Source: Hofstenia miamia
Taxonomy: Eukaryota; Xenacoelomorpha; Acoela; Hofsteniidae
NCBI GenBank assembly: GCA_900660155.1
Contig: CABFPE010000562.1
Location: 463,191 to 527,190, forward strand
Direction: 5' to 3'
Length of the DNA: 64,000 nucleotides
Position 1 is the first letter of the stretch, and each line of letters begins with the position of its first letter. This document shows positions 34,813 to 47,100 of this stretch, one piece after another. Position numbers and translations under genes: made by a program. The notes below the pieces were generated by a model. It did not search any database. It saw only the letters and a program-made list of their open reading frames with translations, and was not told the DNA's origin.

Positions 34813-35460
34813 TAGTAATATAGGGGGAGGGGAGAAGTCACAAACTGACATTTTGACCTCTAGTGATTCACGGATATTGGAGGAGTGTTTTTAGTGACTC
34901 AGCGTTTGATTGACAGTTCACTAATAGGTTTTCAGTGACATCACATACTTGACTAATGAATTTCTGACAGGTTGTGATAACTCGCAAAGTGCTTTTTGAC
35001 AGGTCTTAATGGATTTCAATTAGTGATTCATGATACTTTTTAATTGATTTTATGGTGATTTATGTTATGGCCAATTTTACACTGTTTTGGTATGACTAAT
35101 TTCACTTTGTTAATATCACAATTGTTTGCATACATTACATCACGTTAATATATACTTTATTATAACAACCCTTTGTCAGATACGTACACAATATTACAAA
35201 CTAATTTTCCATTACATGTAAAGGCTACAGAACACAATGACAAACTACGCTTATCATATTTTCCAAAAATTCGAAAAGGTTATACATACATTGCTTATAT
35301 CATTTTTGGGAAGCTTCAAAAAACCATACTTCGCATTTTGTCAAAATTCGTAACACACATTATATTTATTGATCCATTTTCCATGATTTCTAATGACAGA
35401 CGTGGTTTGCTTGCATACACTGCTGACTAATTTGGTTTGCACCGTATTTTGTAATATTGC
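34811..35460 (+). repeat. Second copy of the Polinton terminal repeat, internal
   Basis: It starts AGTAGTAATATAGGGGG and follows the same course as 31424-32020 (GGATATTGGAGGAGTGTTTTT, then TTGACTAATGAATTTCTGAC). Its flank CAGAAT does not match either outer flank. It therefore marks a nested or recombined second Polinton whose left end landed in the polymerase gene, or an internal rearrangement. Confidence 0.75.
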
Positions 35461-38400
35461 GTTAGTGAATATTTTCTCTTACACATAAAAAATTTCCATG
35501 TTTTATACAAGTTAAACAAATTTTCTTAAAGAGTAATACACACTAACCAAGTTTCAGAAAAATTAAAATATAAAATATTACAAACAACAAATATACTTAG
35601 ACATTAAAGTCAAACATGGTCGCAATCTTGTTACCTAAATCATGCATGCAAAGTTATTTATTAATAATATACGTACATTTCAAATATACAATATAATTAT
35701 ACACCGTAGGAGACATTACACCTTGCACCAACTTTTATATGATTGTTTTCTTTTCCACATTTTGTAGTTTATACACATTTTGGTGACTTTACATGGGCTG
35801 TATGCATTTACATGGGTTTTACAACGTTCATTGCCTTACCAACTTTTTTTCCATGTTTTTCACTTTTATTTTGTTTTGGTGACTTTACACGACTTGCATA
35901 TATTTACATGGGTTTTCCAACTTTCATTGGTTTTACGGACTTACACACCATTGTTCACTTTTGTACACGTTTATTAACTGATACACATTTTATCAACTTT
36001 TCCATGTTTTTTCACTTGTTTACGTGATTGTATGCGNTGTTTTTCACTTTTATTTTGTTTTGGTGACTTTACACGACTTGCATATATTTACATGGGTTTT
36101 CCAACTTTCATTGGTTTTACGGACTTACACATCATTCCTGGTTTATTTGCTTTACAGAGGTTTCATGTGATTGTATGCATTGCACACCATTCCACTTTTC
36201 CATCATTTCGTATCGTCAATTCCCAACCATACTCTGGCATTATTCTAAATGTAAGATACATAAATGCATGCAACAATCTCTATTAATTAAATTCAAAAAC
36301 AATATGCCAACAAACAACTTGGAATTGGAAAAACTTAAACATATCCGATTTAAAAATAAATGGTAAAAACAATAGCCTATATAATCTGGTTAATTAAACA
36401 TGCGTAATATAGTTGAAACGTAAATAATTTCACCCATTCACCATTCAATTACAAGTTAGAAGGAATTAAACATAACCAATTTAAAAACCAATGGTAAAAA
36501 ACAATAGTGCATATAAACTTAATTCAACATTCATAGTATAGTTGTTAGTTAATAAATTATTACATGATAAAACATGGAAAGTGAAATACTAAATGAATAC
36601 ACTCGAATAAAACAATAACATATAAATTTGTTTTAAAAACCAAAAATGTATGCAATGTAAAAAGTATTAATCATTAATGTATGTAACAAATAAAAGCATT
36701 AATACATATACATGTAGAGATATTAGCAATACATCTTCAAAGAATTTGAGTTCAAATAATTAAACATTCGTAATATAGATGTTAGTTAAAAAATATTACA
36801 TGATAACACATTACTGTGTATATAAATATTATGGGAATAAAATTACGATATTGTATATATAAAATATTGAAAAAGTAGCTTACCCATCTGATATATGGTT
36901 GGAGACATTACAGAACTCACATGCATTGGTGTTAGACTAACATCAAACTGGATGCATTCAATCTCTGACATGTCAAACCAATTTCCATTCCCCACTTTTA
37001 AAGAGCATGCATTCCCACACCCAGTCTTTCTCATTCCTTTAATGTGCTAAGTGATATTTAATTGATAATTTGCACTGGTGTTTTACACTTAATGCAAAGT
37101 AATGCAAAAAGCTATTTCCATACGTCAAAAACACCCTAATGTATGAGAAGTTGATGTTCCATTTCTCAAATAGAACACGCCACTTTAATCCCATCTACTG
37201 TTTATGTTGAAACATGCTTTCATCCCTCTGTGTAATATACAATATCAGAGAAATTTGTACACTGTTCTTCTCTCTCATCTGCTACTAAGGGAACCCCTCA
37301 ATCAAGAATTAACACAAATTAGCGTATGCATCAGTCTATTTCTTTAATGGATAATCACAATGAGCTAAAACCTGTGTTTAATTTAAAATCACTAATAATA
37401 ATTCACTGTACCTTAAAAAATTTTTAAACCATTTATGCTAGTGGAGAATTAACTATAAAAATCGTCTTGTCTTTAAACTTGAAACATGTACAAATAAAGC
37501 AAAATATTAAACCATATCACCTGTATGTAGTAAAACACCATTTATGGATAGACTATATTTGCTAACAATGAGTGTATGGCGTTATTTGTTAAAACAATAT
37601 ATGATGGGAATAGAGATAATACAAAAAATATATATAGACATATAACCCACTACATGCTGTCAAGATGTCAATTTCCACTAACTTTTTATACATTAAGAGG
37701 CAAAGTAACATGAGATGATAATTTCACACATCAAAAATTTTTATCTATGCAATATTTGATGGGTTGACTCAGTGCCTCCTCATTGCTTTAATTTTTAAAG
37801 AAATTACAATAGACACATACACTCTCACGGAATAATAAAATAAAACACCAGAGAAAAATTACAATTACTAATGCAATAGAAATAAAAAACAATCAAGAAG
37901 GCAAAATAAAAATATGATACACATAAAATGAAATAAATAACACCAGAGAAGAAGCGCAATTTATTTGATAATTTGTGTTTATTTTTTAAAAATATATAAG
38001 TTGAAGATTTTTTCCATAGATATCATCTCCATTCATTAAATTTGTAAACCCTGTAATGCATTCACCATACTAAACAAATAAATGTTTTGTAAAATATTTT
38101 ATTATGCACATGCAAAAAATACAGACGTGTGATATACACACAAATAGAAAAATTTAAACTGTATACAATTAAACAAGATATTAAATATAGTGAAAATCAA
38201 TGTGTATAATTTAGATTAAAATGGAAATTTTAATAACATACTCGATTAAATGTGAAATATAATTATAATATGCATAGCTTATCAAGCAATTATATGTCAA
38301 CATACCTTGTTATTTTGTGTGTAGATGTTTTTGAAACCAAAAACGTATTGCCTTCAATCTTTCACCAATTTGTATCGTTCTTTAATGTTATATAGTGATA

Positions 38401-38735
38401 AACAAGTCTTTTTGAAAGTGAAACCAACTTAAATCGACTTGAAACATGGTTTAAACTCTACCTATTTTGTTGAAAAGAACTGCTTATATCATGTAAACTT
38501 GAACAAAAGGGTGAAAACGTTTCACTGATTCCATAGCTCTCTGCTAAAATTAATATTAGTGAAGTCTATTGTAAAACACATAGTTCAAATACTCTGATAT
38601 GAAATATCAACTACACGGTTACATGTAAAGACGGATGAATCTTCATGTTAAATATCTTGTATTAATCATTAACAATGTTTCACGAAAATTTAAAAGCTAG
38701 AAAACCACCAACATATTTTGTAAAAACACATACAA
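35461..38735. other. Polinton internal sequence with TTTACATGGGTTTTCC repeats; no gene recognised
   Basis: 35743-36180 holds repeated phrases (GGTGACTTTACACGACTTGC, TTTACATGGGTTTTCCAAC). One 94-base stretch (35854-35947) is repeated exactly at 36038-36131 after a single N at 36037. The rest, to the gap, is very AT-rich with no coding match. Small frames here have no family resemblance. Confidence 0.5.
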
Positions 38736-39735
38736 NNNNNNNNNNNNNNNNNNNNNNNNNNNNNNNNNNNNNNNNNNNNNNNNNNNNNNNNNNNNNNNNN
38801 NNNNNNNNNNNNNNNNNNNNNNNNNNNNNNNNNNNNNNNNNNNNNNNNNNNNNNNNNNNNNNNNNNNNNNNNNNNNNNNNNNNNNNNNNNNNNNNNNNNN
38901 NNNNNNNNNNNNNNNNNNNNNNNNNNNNNNNNNNNNNNNNNNNNNNNNNNNNNNNNNNNNNNNNNNNNNNNNNNNNNNNNNNNNNNNNNNNNNNNNNNNN
39001 NNNNNNNNNNNNNNNNNNNNNNNNNNNNNNNNNNNNNNNNNNNNNNNNNNNNNNNNNNNNNNNNNNNNNNNNNNNNNNNNNNNNNNNNNNNNNNNNNNNN
39101 NNNNNNNNNNNNNNNNNNNNNNNNNNNNNNNNNNNNNNNNNNNNNNNNNNNNNNNNNNNNNNNNNNNNNNNNNNNNNNNNNNNNNNNNNNNNNNNNNNNN
39201 NNNNNNNNNNNNNNNNNNNNNNNNNNNNNNNNNNNNNNNNNNNNNNNNNNNNNNNNNNNNNNNNNNNNNNNNNNNNNNNNNNNNNNNNNNNNNNNNNNNN
39301 NNNNNNNNNNNNNNNNNNNNNNNNNNNNNNNNNNNNNNNNNNNNNNNNNNNNNNNNNNNNNNNNNNNNNNNNNNNNNNNNNNNNNNNNNNNNNNNNNNNN
39401 NNNNNNNNNNNNNNNNNNNNNNNNNNNNNNNNNNNNNNNNNNNNNNNNNNNNNNNNNNNNNNNNNNNNNNNNNNNNNNNNNNNNNNNNNNNNNNNNNNNN
39501 NNNNNNNNNNNNNNNNNNNNNNNNNNNNNNNNNNNNNNNNNNNNNNNNNNNNNNNNNNNNNNNNNNNNNNNNNNNNNNNNNNNNNNNNNNNNNNNNNNNN
39601 NNNNNNNNNNNNNNNNNNNNNNNNNNNNNNNNNNNNNNNNNNNNNNNNNNNNNNNNNNNNNNNNNNNNNNNNNNNNNNNNNNNNNNNNNNNNNNNNNNNN
39701 NNNNNNNNNNNNNNNNNNNNNNNNNNNNNNNNNNN
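38736..39735. other. Assembly gap (1000 N)
   Basis: A run of exactly 1000 N inside the Polinton, so the element's true length is unknown. Frames crossing it are artefacts. Confidence 0.98.
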
Positions 39736-40287
39736 TACGATAAACATGTTACAATGAATTTTGATAAATGCAGTTTTTGAAAGTTTTTCCGGATTATACT
39801 GTAAGCTTCTCAAAAATTATGGAAAATTAGCTTGTAATATTACGTGTACGTATTCCGAAAGGAGTTGTTATAATACGGTATATATTAACGCGATGTAATG
39901 CAAACATTTGTGATATTATCAAAGTGGAATTAGTCATGCCAAAAATGGTCTGCGATATTATCAAAGTGAACCCGAAAGGGGTTGTTATAATACGGTATAT
40001 ATTAACATGGCGTAATGCAAACAAATGTGATATCAAAAATTACTCATGCCAAAAAATGGTCTGTGATATTATCAAAGTGAAATTAGTCATACCAAAAGTG
40101 GCCCTAACATGTAAATCAATTAAAAGCATTACTAATTGAAATCCAGACATACTTAAAAATATGTGACGTCACTGAAAATCCATTAGCGGAAATGTCAATC
40201 AACTGATGAGTCACTAAAAACACTCATCAATATCGCAGAGGTCAAAATGTCAGTTTGTGCCTTCTCCTCTGTTCTTCCCTTACTACT
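39736..40287 (-). repeat. Right terminal repeat of the Polinton
   Basis: Reversed, it starts AGTAGTAAGGGAAGAACAG, then AAACTGACATTTTGACCTC, matching the sequence just inside 34811. It contains an internal repeat of about 115 bases (GTTGTTATAATACGGTATAT at two places, near 39861 and 39979). Confidence 0.8.
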
Positions 40288-40293
40288 CATGTG

Positions 40294-43154
40294 GCTAATA
40301 GCAATATTCACAATATAAGAGAAAGACTTCTGATTACCAATATCAAAAGCAGGGCAACACAGACTTACAAAAACAAAAAAGTATGAAATTGTGATGTCCC
40401 CAATTAATATGCAAACACAGAATTGGCTACTAAAAGGACATCTTGAAAAACTGACATCCCCAGAAAAGTCCAATAGCCTATGCAGATAATCAAGAAAACA
40501 ATATGCAGGAATAGTGCCAGAGGAAATCACACTGTTATATGAACCCATGAGAAAATATATGTTGGGTGCCACATCAGAAACATGGCTCAGGCAGATTGAA
40601 ACAGAGCCTTGGATAACAACAAAAAAGATTATAAAAAGGAATATTGTCAATACCAAAGAAGTAGTCAAGATGATTAAATAGAAAAACATACAACAAATGC
40701 TAGAAGAAGAAATGAGGCAATATGAAAAAGAGAGCTCTAGGTGCACACTTGTGAAAATAATTAAGATCACAGAACTGATGCAAAGAGACAGTATAACAGA
40801 ACTGTGAAATGATAACAAAGACACAAAGGGAAATTCTTGAAGAGGAAGAGTTATTAACATCAACACAGATGATCCTATCCCTGAAAACACAACAGCAAAT
40901 TGATCAAATTAACATAGAGAAAGGGGGAGCTTCCAGCTCATGAAGCACAATGGTGTGAATATATACAGACAACAAAATATTCCTGATTGAAAAAAAAATA
41001 ATAAAGGAGACAGAAGAAATTCACTCCAGAAATTACCAAAAAGTTAAAGAGGAACAAATGGTTGCATTGATGAAATTAATATTCATAGAGGTATTCACAA
41101 AAACAGAGCTGGAAGAGCTGCTAAAACCATACAATCAATTGGCTGTCAACATCAAATGCATCACATTGAAGATAGAAATGAAAGGCCAGATGCATATAAA
41201 GATGAGCAGAAGAGGGCTAATGCACACTTTCTTGGACACACTAAAAGACAGTAAAATGAATTATCTGGCAACAATCAGACTGGCAACAGCACCAAAAACA
41301 TCAGCCACTTACAATGAGATAGAGTGACAAATCAAAACAAAAATCCTCATATGTACTCTGCTGGAAACAATATCAATCCTGATGATACTCTCAAGATAGA
41401 GAATACCAAAGGATGTAAAGATAGCAAAAGCATTCCTGCACAAATACAAAACATATGTTAATACAGAAGAACAAGCCAAAACAATAATCAACAGAGAAGA
41501 CCACAAGAAAACAAAAAAAATTATGCTCAGTAATGACAACTGGGAGTGAGTATACATTGAGGGAGTGATAACTCCCTATGAACTATACACACAAGGCAAA
41601 CCCATCAATGAACAGCTAAAGGAACTGAGAAATGAAATAGGCAAAAGGACAATTAAAGCAGTAATGTTATTCTTAGGAGTAAATCATGTGGCCTGGCTCT
41701 ACCTATGGGATAAGCAGTGCAGTCACAAAGTGGGTTGAAATAGTGACCATGATAAGACTGAATAAAGTGATCCAAATGAAATAACAGAGGTGGAATTGAG
41801 GAACAAAATAAGTTTTTTCTATAAAGGTGTTGCAAATACCAGGAGCCTTCAGAAAGTATTCACATTCTTTTATCCAAATACAGCAATCCATGAAGACCTA
41901 GCACATACAAGCAGAGTGGATGTGCAGATTACATTGATGATAGCAATAAAGGGGATCCACTTGTATCAAAAGTATTATGAAATATTTTCTAGAAAAATGA
42001 ACAAATTATGAGAAATCAAAATGATATCAGAAAACATAAAGAGGCAAAATTCCTGTGCTATCACAGTACAGTAACCATGGAAAGAGAAGCAACACTAAAA
42101 ATGACAAAACAGCCAGAATTCACATCAACAAGCTGGAATGACCTAAAAGCAGAAATAATAATAAGAAAAGCTGATGAATTAGTCCACAGAGAAAGAGGTG
42201 TGCTGAANAAGCCAAAACAATAATCAACAGAGAAGACCACAAGAAAACAAAAAAAATTATGCTCAGTAATGACAACTGGGAGTGAGTATACATTGAGGGA
42301 GTGATAACTCCCTATGAACTATACACACAAGGCAAACCCATCAATGAACAGCTAAAGGAACTGAGAAATGAAATAGGCAAAAGGACAATTAAAGCAGTAA
42401 TGTTATTCTTAGGAGTAAATCATGTGGCCTGGCTCTACCTATGGGATAAGCAGTGCAGTCACAAAGTGGGTTGAAATAGTGACCATGATAAGACTGAATA
42501 AAGTGATCCAAATGAAATAACAGAGGTGGAATTGAGGAACAAAATAAGTTTTTTCTATAAAGGTGTTGCAAATACCAGGAGCCTTCAGAAAGTATTCACA
42601 TTCTTTTATCCAAATACAGCAATCCATGAAGACCTAGCACATACAAGCAGAGTGGATGTGCAGATTACATTGATGATAGCAATAAAGGGGATCCACTTGT
42701 ATCAAAAGTATTATGAAATATTTTCTAGAAAAATGAACAAATTATGAGAAATCAAAATGATATCAGAAAACATAAAGAGGCAAAATTCCTGTGCTATCAC
42801 AGTACAGTAACCATGGAAAGAGAAGCAACACTAAAAATGACAAAACAGCCAGAATTCACATCAACAAGCTGGAATGACCTAAAAGCAGAAATAATAATAA
42901 GAAAAGCTGATGAATTAGTCCACAGAGAAAGAGGTGTGCTGAAAGTAATGCAAGCTGAGGGAGAGTGTAGCATAGTCCAAGAATTTATGCTGCTAAAGAA
43001 GAACAAAGAAGAGATTAGACAGTTGAGGAAGATTATCTTTGAATTATGATTAAATTTATATTAATTATAAATCATCATTAATTTTGTAAATTGCAACTAA
43101 GGAACAACATTAACCAAATAGTACTTGTTGAAACAATTTGGCAAAACAAAGGGG
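40294..43154 (+). pseudogene. Degenerate LTR-element coding region, unassigned family (fossil)
   Basis: This continues the coding fossil of 30897-31423 beyond the Polinton. Segments such as LLKGHLEKLTSPEKSN, PEEITLLYEPMRKYML and EVELRNKISFFYKGVANTRS are visible. The composition is Lys/Ile/Asn/Thr-rich and almost CpG-free. The region ends against LTR-B-type sequence (about 43035-43155). No known domain is recognised; by position it could be an envelope-like or other accessory coding region, but that is a guess. Part of it is duplicated (41473-42207 and 42209-42943). The copy is broken many times. Confidence 0.5.
41473..42943 (+). repeat. Exact 735-bp duplication joined by a single N, probable assembly artefact
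   Basis: 41473-42207 and 42209-42943 appear identical by eye and are separated by one N at 42208. An unmerged contig overlap explains this better than biology. Features inside it are therefore counted twice. Confidence 0.9.
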
Positions 43155-43558
43155 ACAATATCAATTTCATTATGTTCTTTTCCATCCTTTGATATTTGAT
43201 GTGTTGGGTGTTAAGCTCAGCTAGCAGCAACTCAATATGTCCCTTGCCTTCCATTCACATGACTACCTGCTGAGACAGTGATTCCTTTAGATGCTTGATT
43301 TCCAATGTCTGTGCATCAAAACATGGTGTGGGCTTGCTAGAGGGTAGAACAGAAATAGGTGGAGCATTATGAGTGTTAAGGACTTGACGATTATTCACAG
43401 GAGAGATTTGACTAGGAGAAGTGGGTAAAGACACATTAAAGAACAATCCAATTTTACAAGGGGTAACATTCTGGCTACCAACACTTGCACAGGGGATGTT
43501 CCACACAGGAGTCCCATAATAAGGATAACAAACAACAGTGTGATTAGAATCCATCTAG
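43155..43558 (-). pseudogene. Gag-like region of a minus-strand Ty3-like element (fossil)
   Basis: The minus-strand frame 43255-43554 begins MDSNHTVVCYPYYGTPVWNI and includes IPCASVGSQNVTPCKIG and EIKHLKESLSQQ. It is homologous to the family-1 gag at 6099. Its start lies about 340 bases downstream (in its own sense) of the primer-binding site at 43897-43915, as expected for the first coding region. The left edge at about 43155 meets LTR-B-type sequence, so the element is cut there. Confidence 0.65.
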
Positions 43559-43896
43559 TAAAGAGTAAGAAAATAACAATTCACAAAGAAATTGACATTT
43601 GGGAGCATTCTCCCAACTAACCAACAAAAAGATTTAACAGAACAGTAGCAACACCAAAAAGAGGTACAGTAGTACTTGGCAATAAATTCAGCATGTAACA
43701 GCAGAGAGACAAATTAATGGTCAGGGGAAATCCATCCCAGCTGACACAACACAAGTAAGACCAAAACAAAACAAGTTGGTGACCTCCTTGGTAGGCACAC
43801 AGGTTTCAACACTGGAGTATATCTCCAAGCATTGATTCACCTGCACACTGCAACAGGATAGAGTAAGTAGTTTGACTGACACTCCAATTTGTTTGA

Positions 43897-43915
43897 GATC
43901 ATGTCAGGGTCACCA
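43897..43915 (-). promoter_or_regulatory. Primer-binding site, tRNA-Trp-like
   Basis: On the minus strand TGGTGACCCTGACATGATC follows directly after the LTR end (GATTCTACT). It is close to the complement of the 3' end of tRNA-Trp (TGGTGACCCCGACGTGATC), the primer known for CsRn1-type Ty3 elements. The family comparison is from memory. Confidence 0.7.
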
Positions 43916-44058
43916 AGTAGAATCATAGACTGGGAACTCTACTAACACTAAGGAACTCATTGTAATGGCAGAAGGTTGCAGAAGTGACCATGTTGTAATA
44001 ACCCTGATTCTTGCAAAAAATTTACATGTAGAAAAACATCAGTAATTCATTCATGTAA

Positions 44059-46322
44059 CTACAGTTTTTTCCTCTCAAAGATCCAAATAGCACAAGCAAA
44101 GATCTGACTTGCATAATCAAAGATCTGAATAGCACCAGCATAATCTGAATAGCACAAGCAAATATCCAACTTGCATAATCAAAGATTCGACTTTTTATGA
44201 CCTTGCCTAAACCATTTTATTTTTAATAACTATGATCTATCTATTGTAATTTGATGAATTTATCATCAATACACATGTTTTAAAGTTATTAAATCATTTA
44301 TTTAGGATATTATTTATGTGAATAAAAATATTTAAATCTTGATTAAAATTCTTGAAAATTGGAATTGGTTTTAATATATTGTCCATAAGCATTATCACAG
44401 ACATACATACATTAGGTCATCTAAAGGAATTGTATGACTGTTTTGAATAATATTTCAAAGAGAAAATATTGGGTCACATTTCTTTAATAGAGTTAAAGTC
44501 TTAACAGTTATTTATGTTCCACTACCTATCAATGTATAAGCATTTGATGTCAAATGATATTAGCAAGAATAAATAAGATCTTACTTTATTGGGAAACATT
44601 ATAAATAGCATAAACAAGTTAAACAGAAAAATAAATATCTTTATGTAAATGAGATTCAAATTTGAACTAACATTAAGAAATAAAATATTCAAATGACATT
44701 GATGTCTAATAGATTAAATAATCCAGTACAGTAGTACAGTTATAGAAATACACAATCAACTCATATCATTTTCACCATTTGCAATATTTTGATAATATGG
44801 GACATGGAGGCAAATGCATTTCACAAAAAGATCAACAATGACTGATAGAAGCATCTGAACAGGGTGAAGATTATAATGCTGTTTCTCATGCCTTGGTTGT
44901 GAATCATGACACAGCCTATCAAATAGTGAAGAAGAAAGCAAATGGCACTTCCAAACATGGTGGCACATGTTCACAAGTTGTCAATCTGAAACCTGAAATT
45001 TGTGATTCTATAATTCAAATGGTCAAGGAGAATCTGTGTATTACTTTAGTCAGTATTGCAAAAAGTATAAATGAACAGTATAATATCCAAATATCAACAA
45101 TAAGTATTAATCATGCTTTATCAAGTGAACTGTATATGATGAAAAAGATAGAATGTGTTCCTGATGCAAGAAATTCATTATCAAATAAATTGAAACAGAA
45201 AAAATATGCCTCTTGGTTTCAGTCAGTTTCTGACTCTGATTTCATTTTTTTGATGAAACAGGCAAGTACAGACAAGGGGAAGAGTGAAAATTGGCAAACC
45301 TGCAAAGAGGATCATTGGGAGTCAATGTTGTCCTCACTTGACTTTAATGTTTGCAGTGGCTCCTCATTACAGTGTTATCCACAAACAGATTGTAGTTTTT
45401 GTGCAACATTGACATCAAAGCACAGGAATTTGAAATGGAAAGACCATTCATTTTTATGGACAATGCACCATGTCACAACAATATTGAGACTGTGACAGAA
45501 GCAAAATTGCCTGGTGATTACATGATTAAATGCCTGGTGCCCTATAGTTGTGAACTGAACCCTATTGAAAATATGTTCAACATAATTATATCTAAAGCTA
45601 GAGAACTGTTCAACCACTATGAAGATGAAATGATTGAGGATAAAAGTAAAACAGTGTTTTGGCACAGGAAACTTCAAAGTGTAATCAATGAGAGCACTCC
45701 AGCAGTGACTTCTCAAAAAATTACTAATTCATTCTGCCATATTTTAGCAAAAGTTGTACCAAAAGCAGCTAGAATGAAAGACTTATAAAAGAATCTAAGA
45801 TTTTAGAGATTGTTTGTGTTTTGCTTTGTGCTGTGTTATTTAACTACAAATTTAATAAAATACTTAAATAAGTATTAATTCCAGTTCAGTGCAAGAAAAG
45901 CTTTCTTTTTTCAAAATTTTTAATGTTTTTATTGCTACGGTATTTTCTGAAATAAAGAGTTCAATAATTTTCTTTTAAGTGGTCTTTATGCCATGTTTTT
46001 GAAATAGTATGTTAATTAAATGATTTAATAACTATAAAACATGTGTATTGATGATAAATTCATCAAATTACAATAGATAGATCATAGTTATTAAAAAATA
46101 AAATGGTTTAGGCAAGGTCATAAAAAATCAGATCTTTGATTATGCAAGTTTGATGTTTGTTGTGCTATTCAGATTTTTGCTTGTGCTATTCAGATCTTTG
46201 ATTATGTAAGTCAGACCTTTGCTTGTGCTATTTGGATCTTTGCTTATGCTATTCAGATATTTGTTCATGCAAGTCAGATCTTTGCTTGTGCTATTTGGAT
46301 ATTTGATAGGAAAAAACTGTAG
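44059..46322 (+). mobile_element. Tc1/mariner-IS630-like DNA transposon with repeat-bearing TIRs
   Basis: Terminal inverted repeats start CTACAGTTTTTTCCT on both sides, and TAA flanks each end (44056-44058 and 46323-46325). The flank could equally be a TA duplication shifted by one base. Each TIR carries an array of phrases like TTGCTTGTGCTATTCAGATC (44080-44190 and 46130-46310), followed by an inner inverted block with ATTGATGATAAATTCATCAA. It sits in the LTR of a Ty3-like fossil and encodes the transposase described separately. The length is 2264 bp, a normal size for the superfamily, although the arrays in the TIRs are unusual. Confidence 0.82.
44810..45788 (+). pseudogene. Transposase, DDE type of the Tc1/mariner-IS630 group
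   Basis: The N-terminal part reads LIEASEQGEDYNAVSHAL and HDTAYQIVKKKANGTSKHGG, a helix-turn-helix like that of IS630/Tc1 transposases. A second frame, 45399-45788, holds the catalytic blocks RPFIFMDNAPCHNN and LVPYSCELNPIENMFN (the conserved DNAPCH and YSPELNPIE motifs with an Asp and the final acidic residue). A stop lies near 44840 and at least one frame change lies between 45280 and 45400, so the copy is probably dead, though only lightly damaged. The enzyme would excise and insert the element by cut and paste. Which subfamily (mariner, Tc1, pogo or other) cannot be settled by eye. Confidence 0.8.
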
Positions 46323-47100
46323 TAACTGTTTAGAGAACATCTAGACAAAGTGCTATCCAGTGAAATAGAATTTCATAACTTGCTTGATTGGTGCTACTCT
46401 ATTTTTCTCAAAGTTTATTATCTAGCTCAATACAAAATAACCAGCTCACTAAATAATAGCATGTAGTTACCATTCATTCATGTTAACTAATGGCATAATA
46501 TCATCACAGTGTAATAAATTATCAGTGCATGTGCATGTTGCATTCAAAAAGGTTTATTACATCTATATGTAGCCATACATGTAACCTAATGTGGTCCACC
46601 ATTTGGGCTGCTTACTGTCTGAATGCTACTTGTCAATTCAGTACTTGAAGAAGTACTCTGAAATTGTTGCTGGAACCTACACAATAATTATTGCAACCAT
46701 AACATATCAAGTAAATATAGTAAGAAATAAAATAAACAGAATTGAGGTGAGAAAAACTCTATTGAACACTATCTACATCAATGCTCAAATTTATAAATTG
46801 TTTACATGATCATGTTTCCCTCACAAATTGAATTGAGGTTCTTTAAAAAGCATACACACATTATTTTAATAGATTAGTAATCTCTGAATTGTATACATTT
46901 TGAATTCTTGAAACAGCAGTTTCAGATATTCTAATAATATCTGTGAGTTTGGAATTGGTGTATGACTTTCAGCATTTAAGAAAAACAAGAGTGATGCAGT
47001 TTAACTTGCTCATACAGATGCATGGTGTGCATTAATTCTTTTCTAAAACATTTAATTGGGCAATGTTTTCAGAGTTAATACCCAGATAAGAATGAGAATC

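Larger units (their letters stand above)
31424..40287. mobile_element. Polinton/Maverick remnant, broken
   Basis: The interval is flanked by the 6-bp direct repeat CATGTG (31418-31423 and 40288-40293). The left end is AGTAGTATACAT; the right end, reversed, is AGTAGTAAGGGAAG. Six-bp duplications and AG...CT termini are hallmarks of Polintons, and 34278-34810 encodes a C-terminal part of their DNA polymerase B. The left 600 bp and the right 550 bp share inverted similarity, and a second left-type terminus lies inside at 34811. It sits within an old LTR-element coding fossil, which continues on both sides. A 1000-N gap (38736-39735) hides part of it. No capsid, ATPase, protease or integrase was recognised, and the copy is clearly broken. 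Confidence 0.8.
43916..47100 (-). repeat. LTR of a minus-strand Ty3-like element, interrupted by a DNA transposon
   Basis: 43916-44058 and 46323 to about 46860 or beyond form one LTR related to family 1. Shared phrases in the minus reading include ACACTGTGATGATA, GTAGCACCAATCAA and TTCAATAGAGTTTTTCTC. The DNA transposon at 44059-46322 splits it. The outer (right) edge is uncertain, between 46860 and 47170. Confidence 0.6.

Noticed and set aside
38675-39813. Long frames spanning 38.7-39.8 kb
   Set aside because: They are produced by the 1000-N gap and carry no information.
40195-40890. 231-residue minus-strand hydrophobic frame
   Set aside because: It is antisense to the plus-strand LTR-element coding fossil and runs over the Polinton boundary, so it is a shadow frame.
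41653-42627. Identical pairs of small frames at 41.7-41.9 and 42.4-42.6 kb as a gene family
   Set aside because: They come from the exact duplication around the N at 42208, a probable assembly error.
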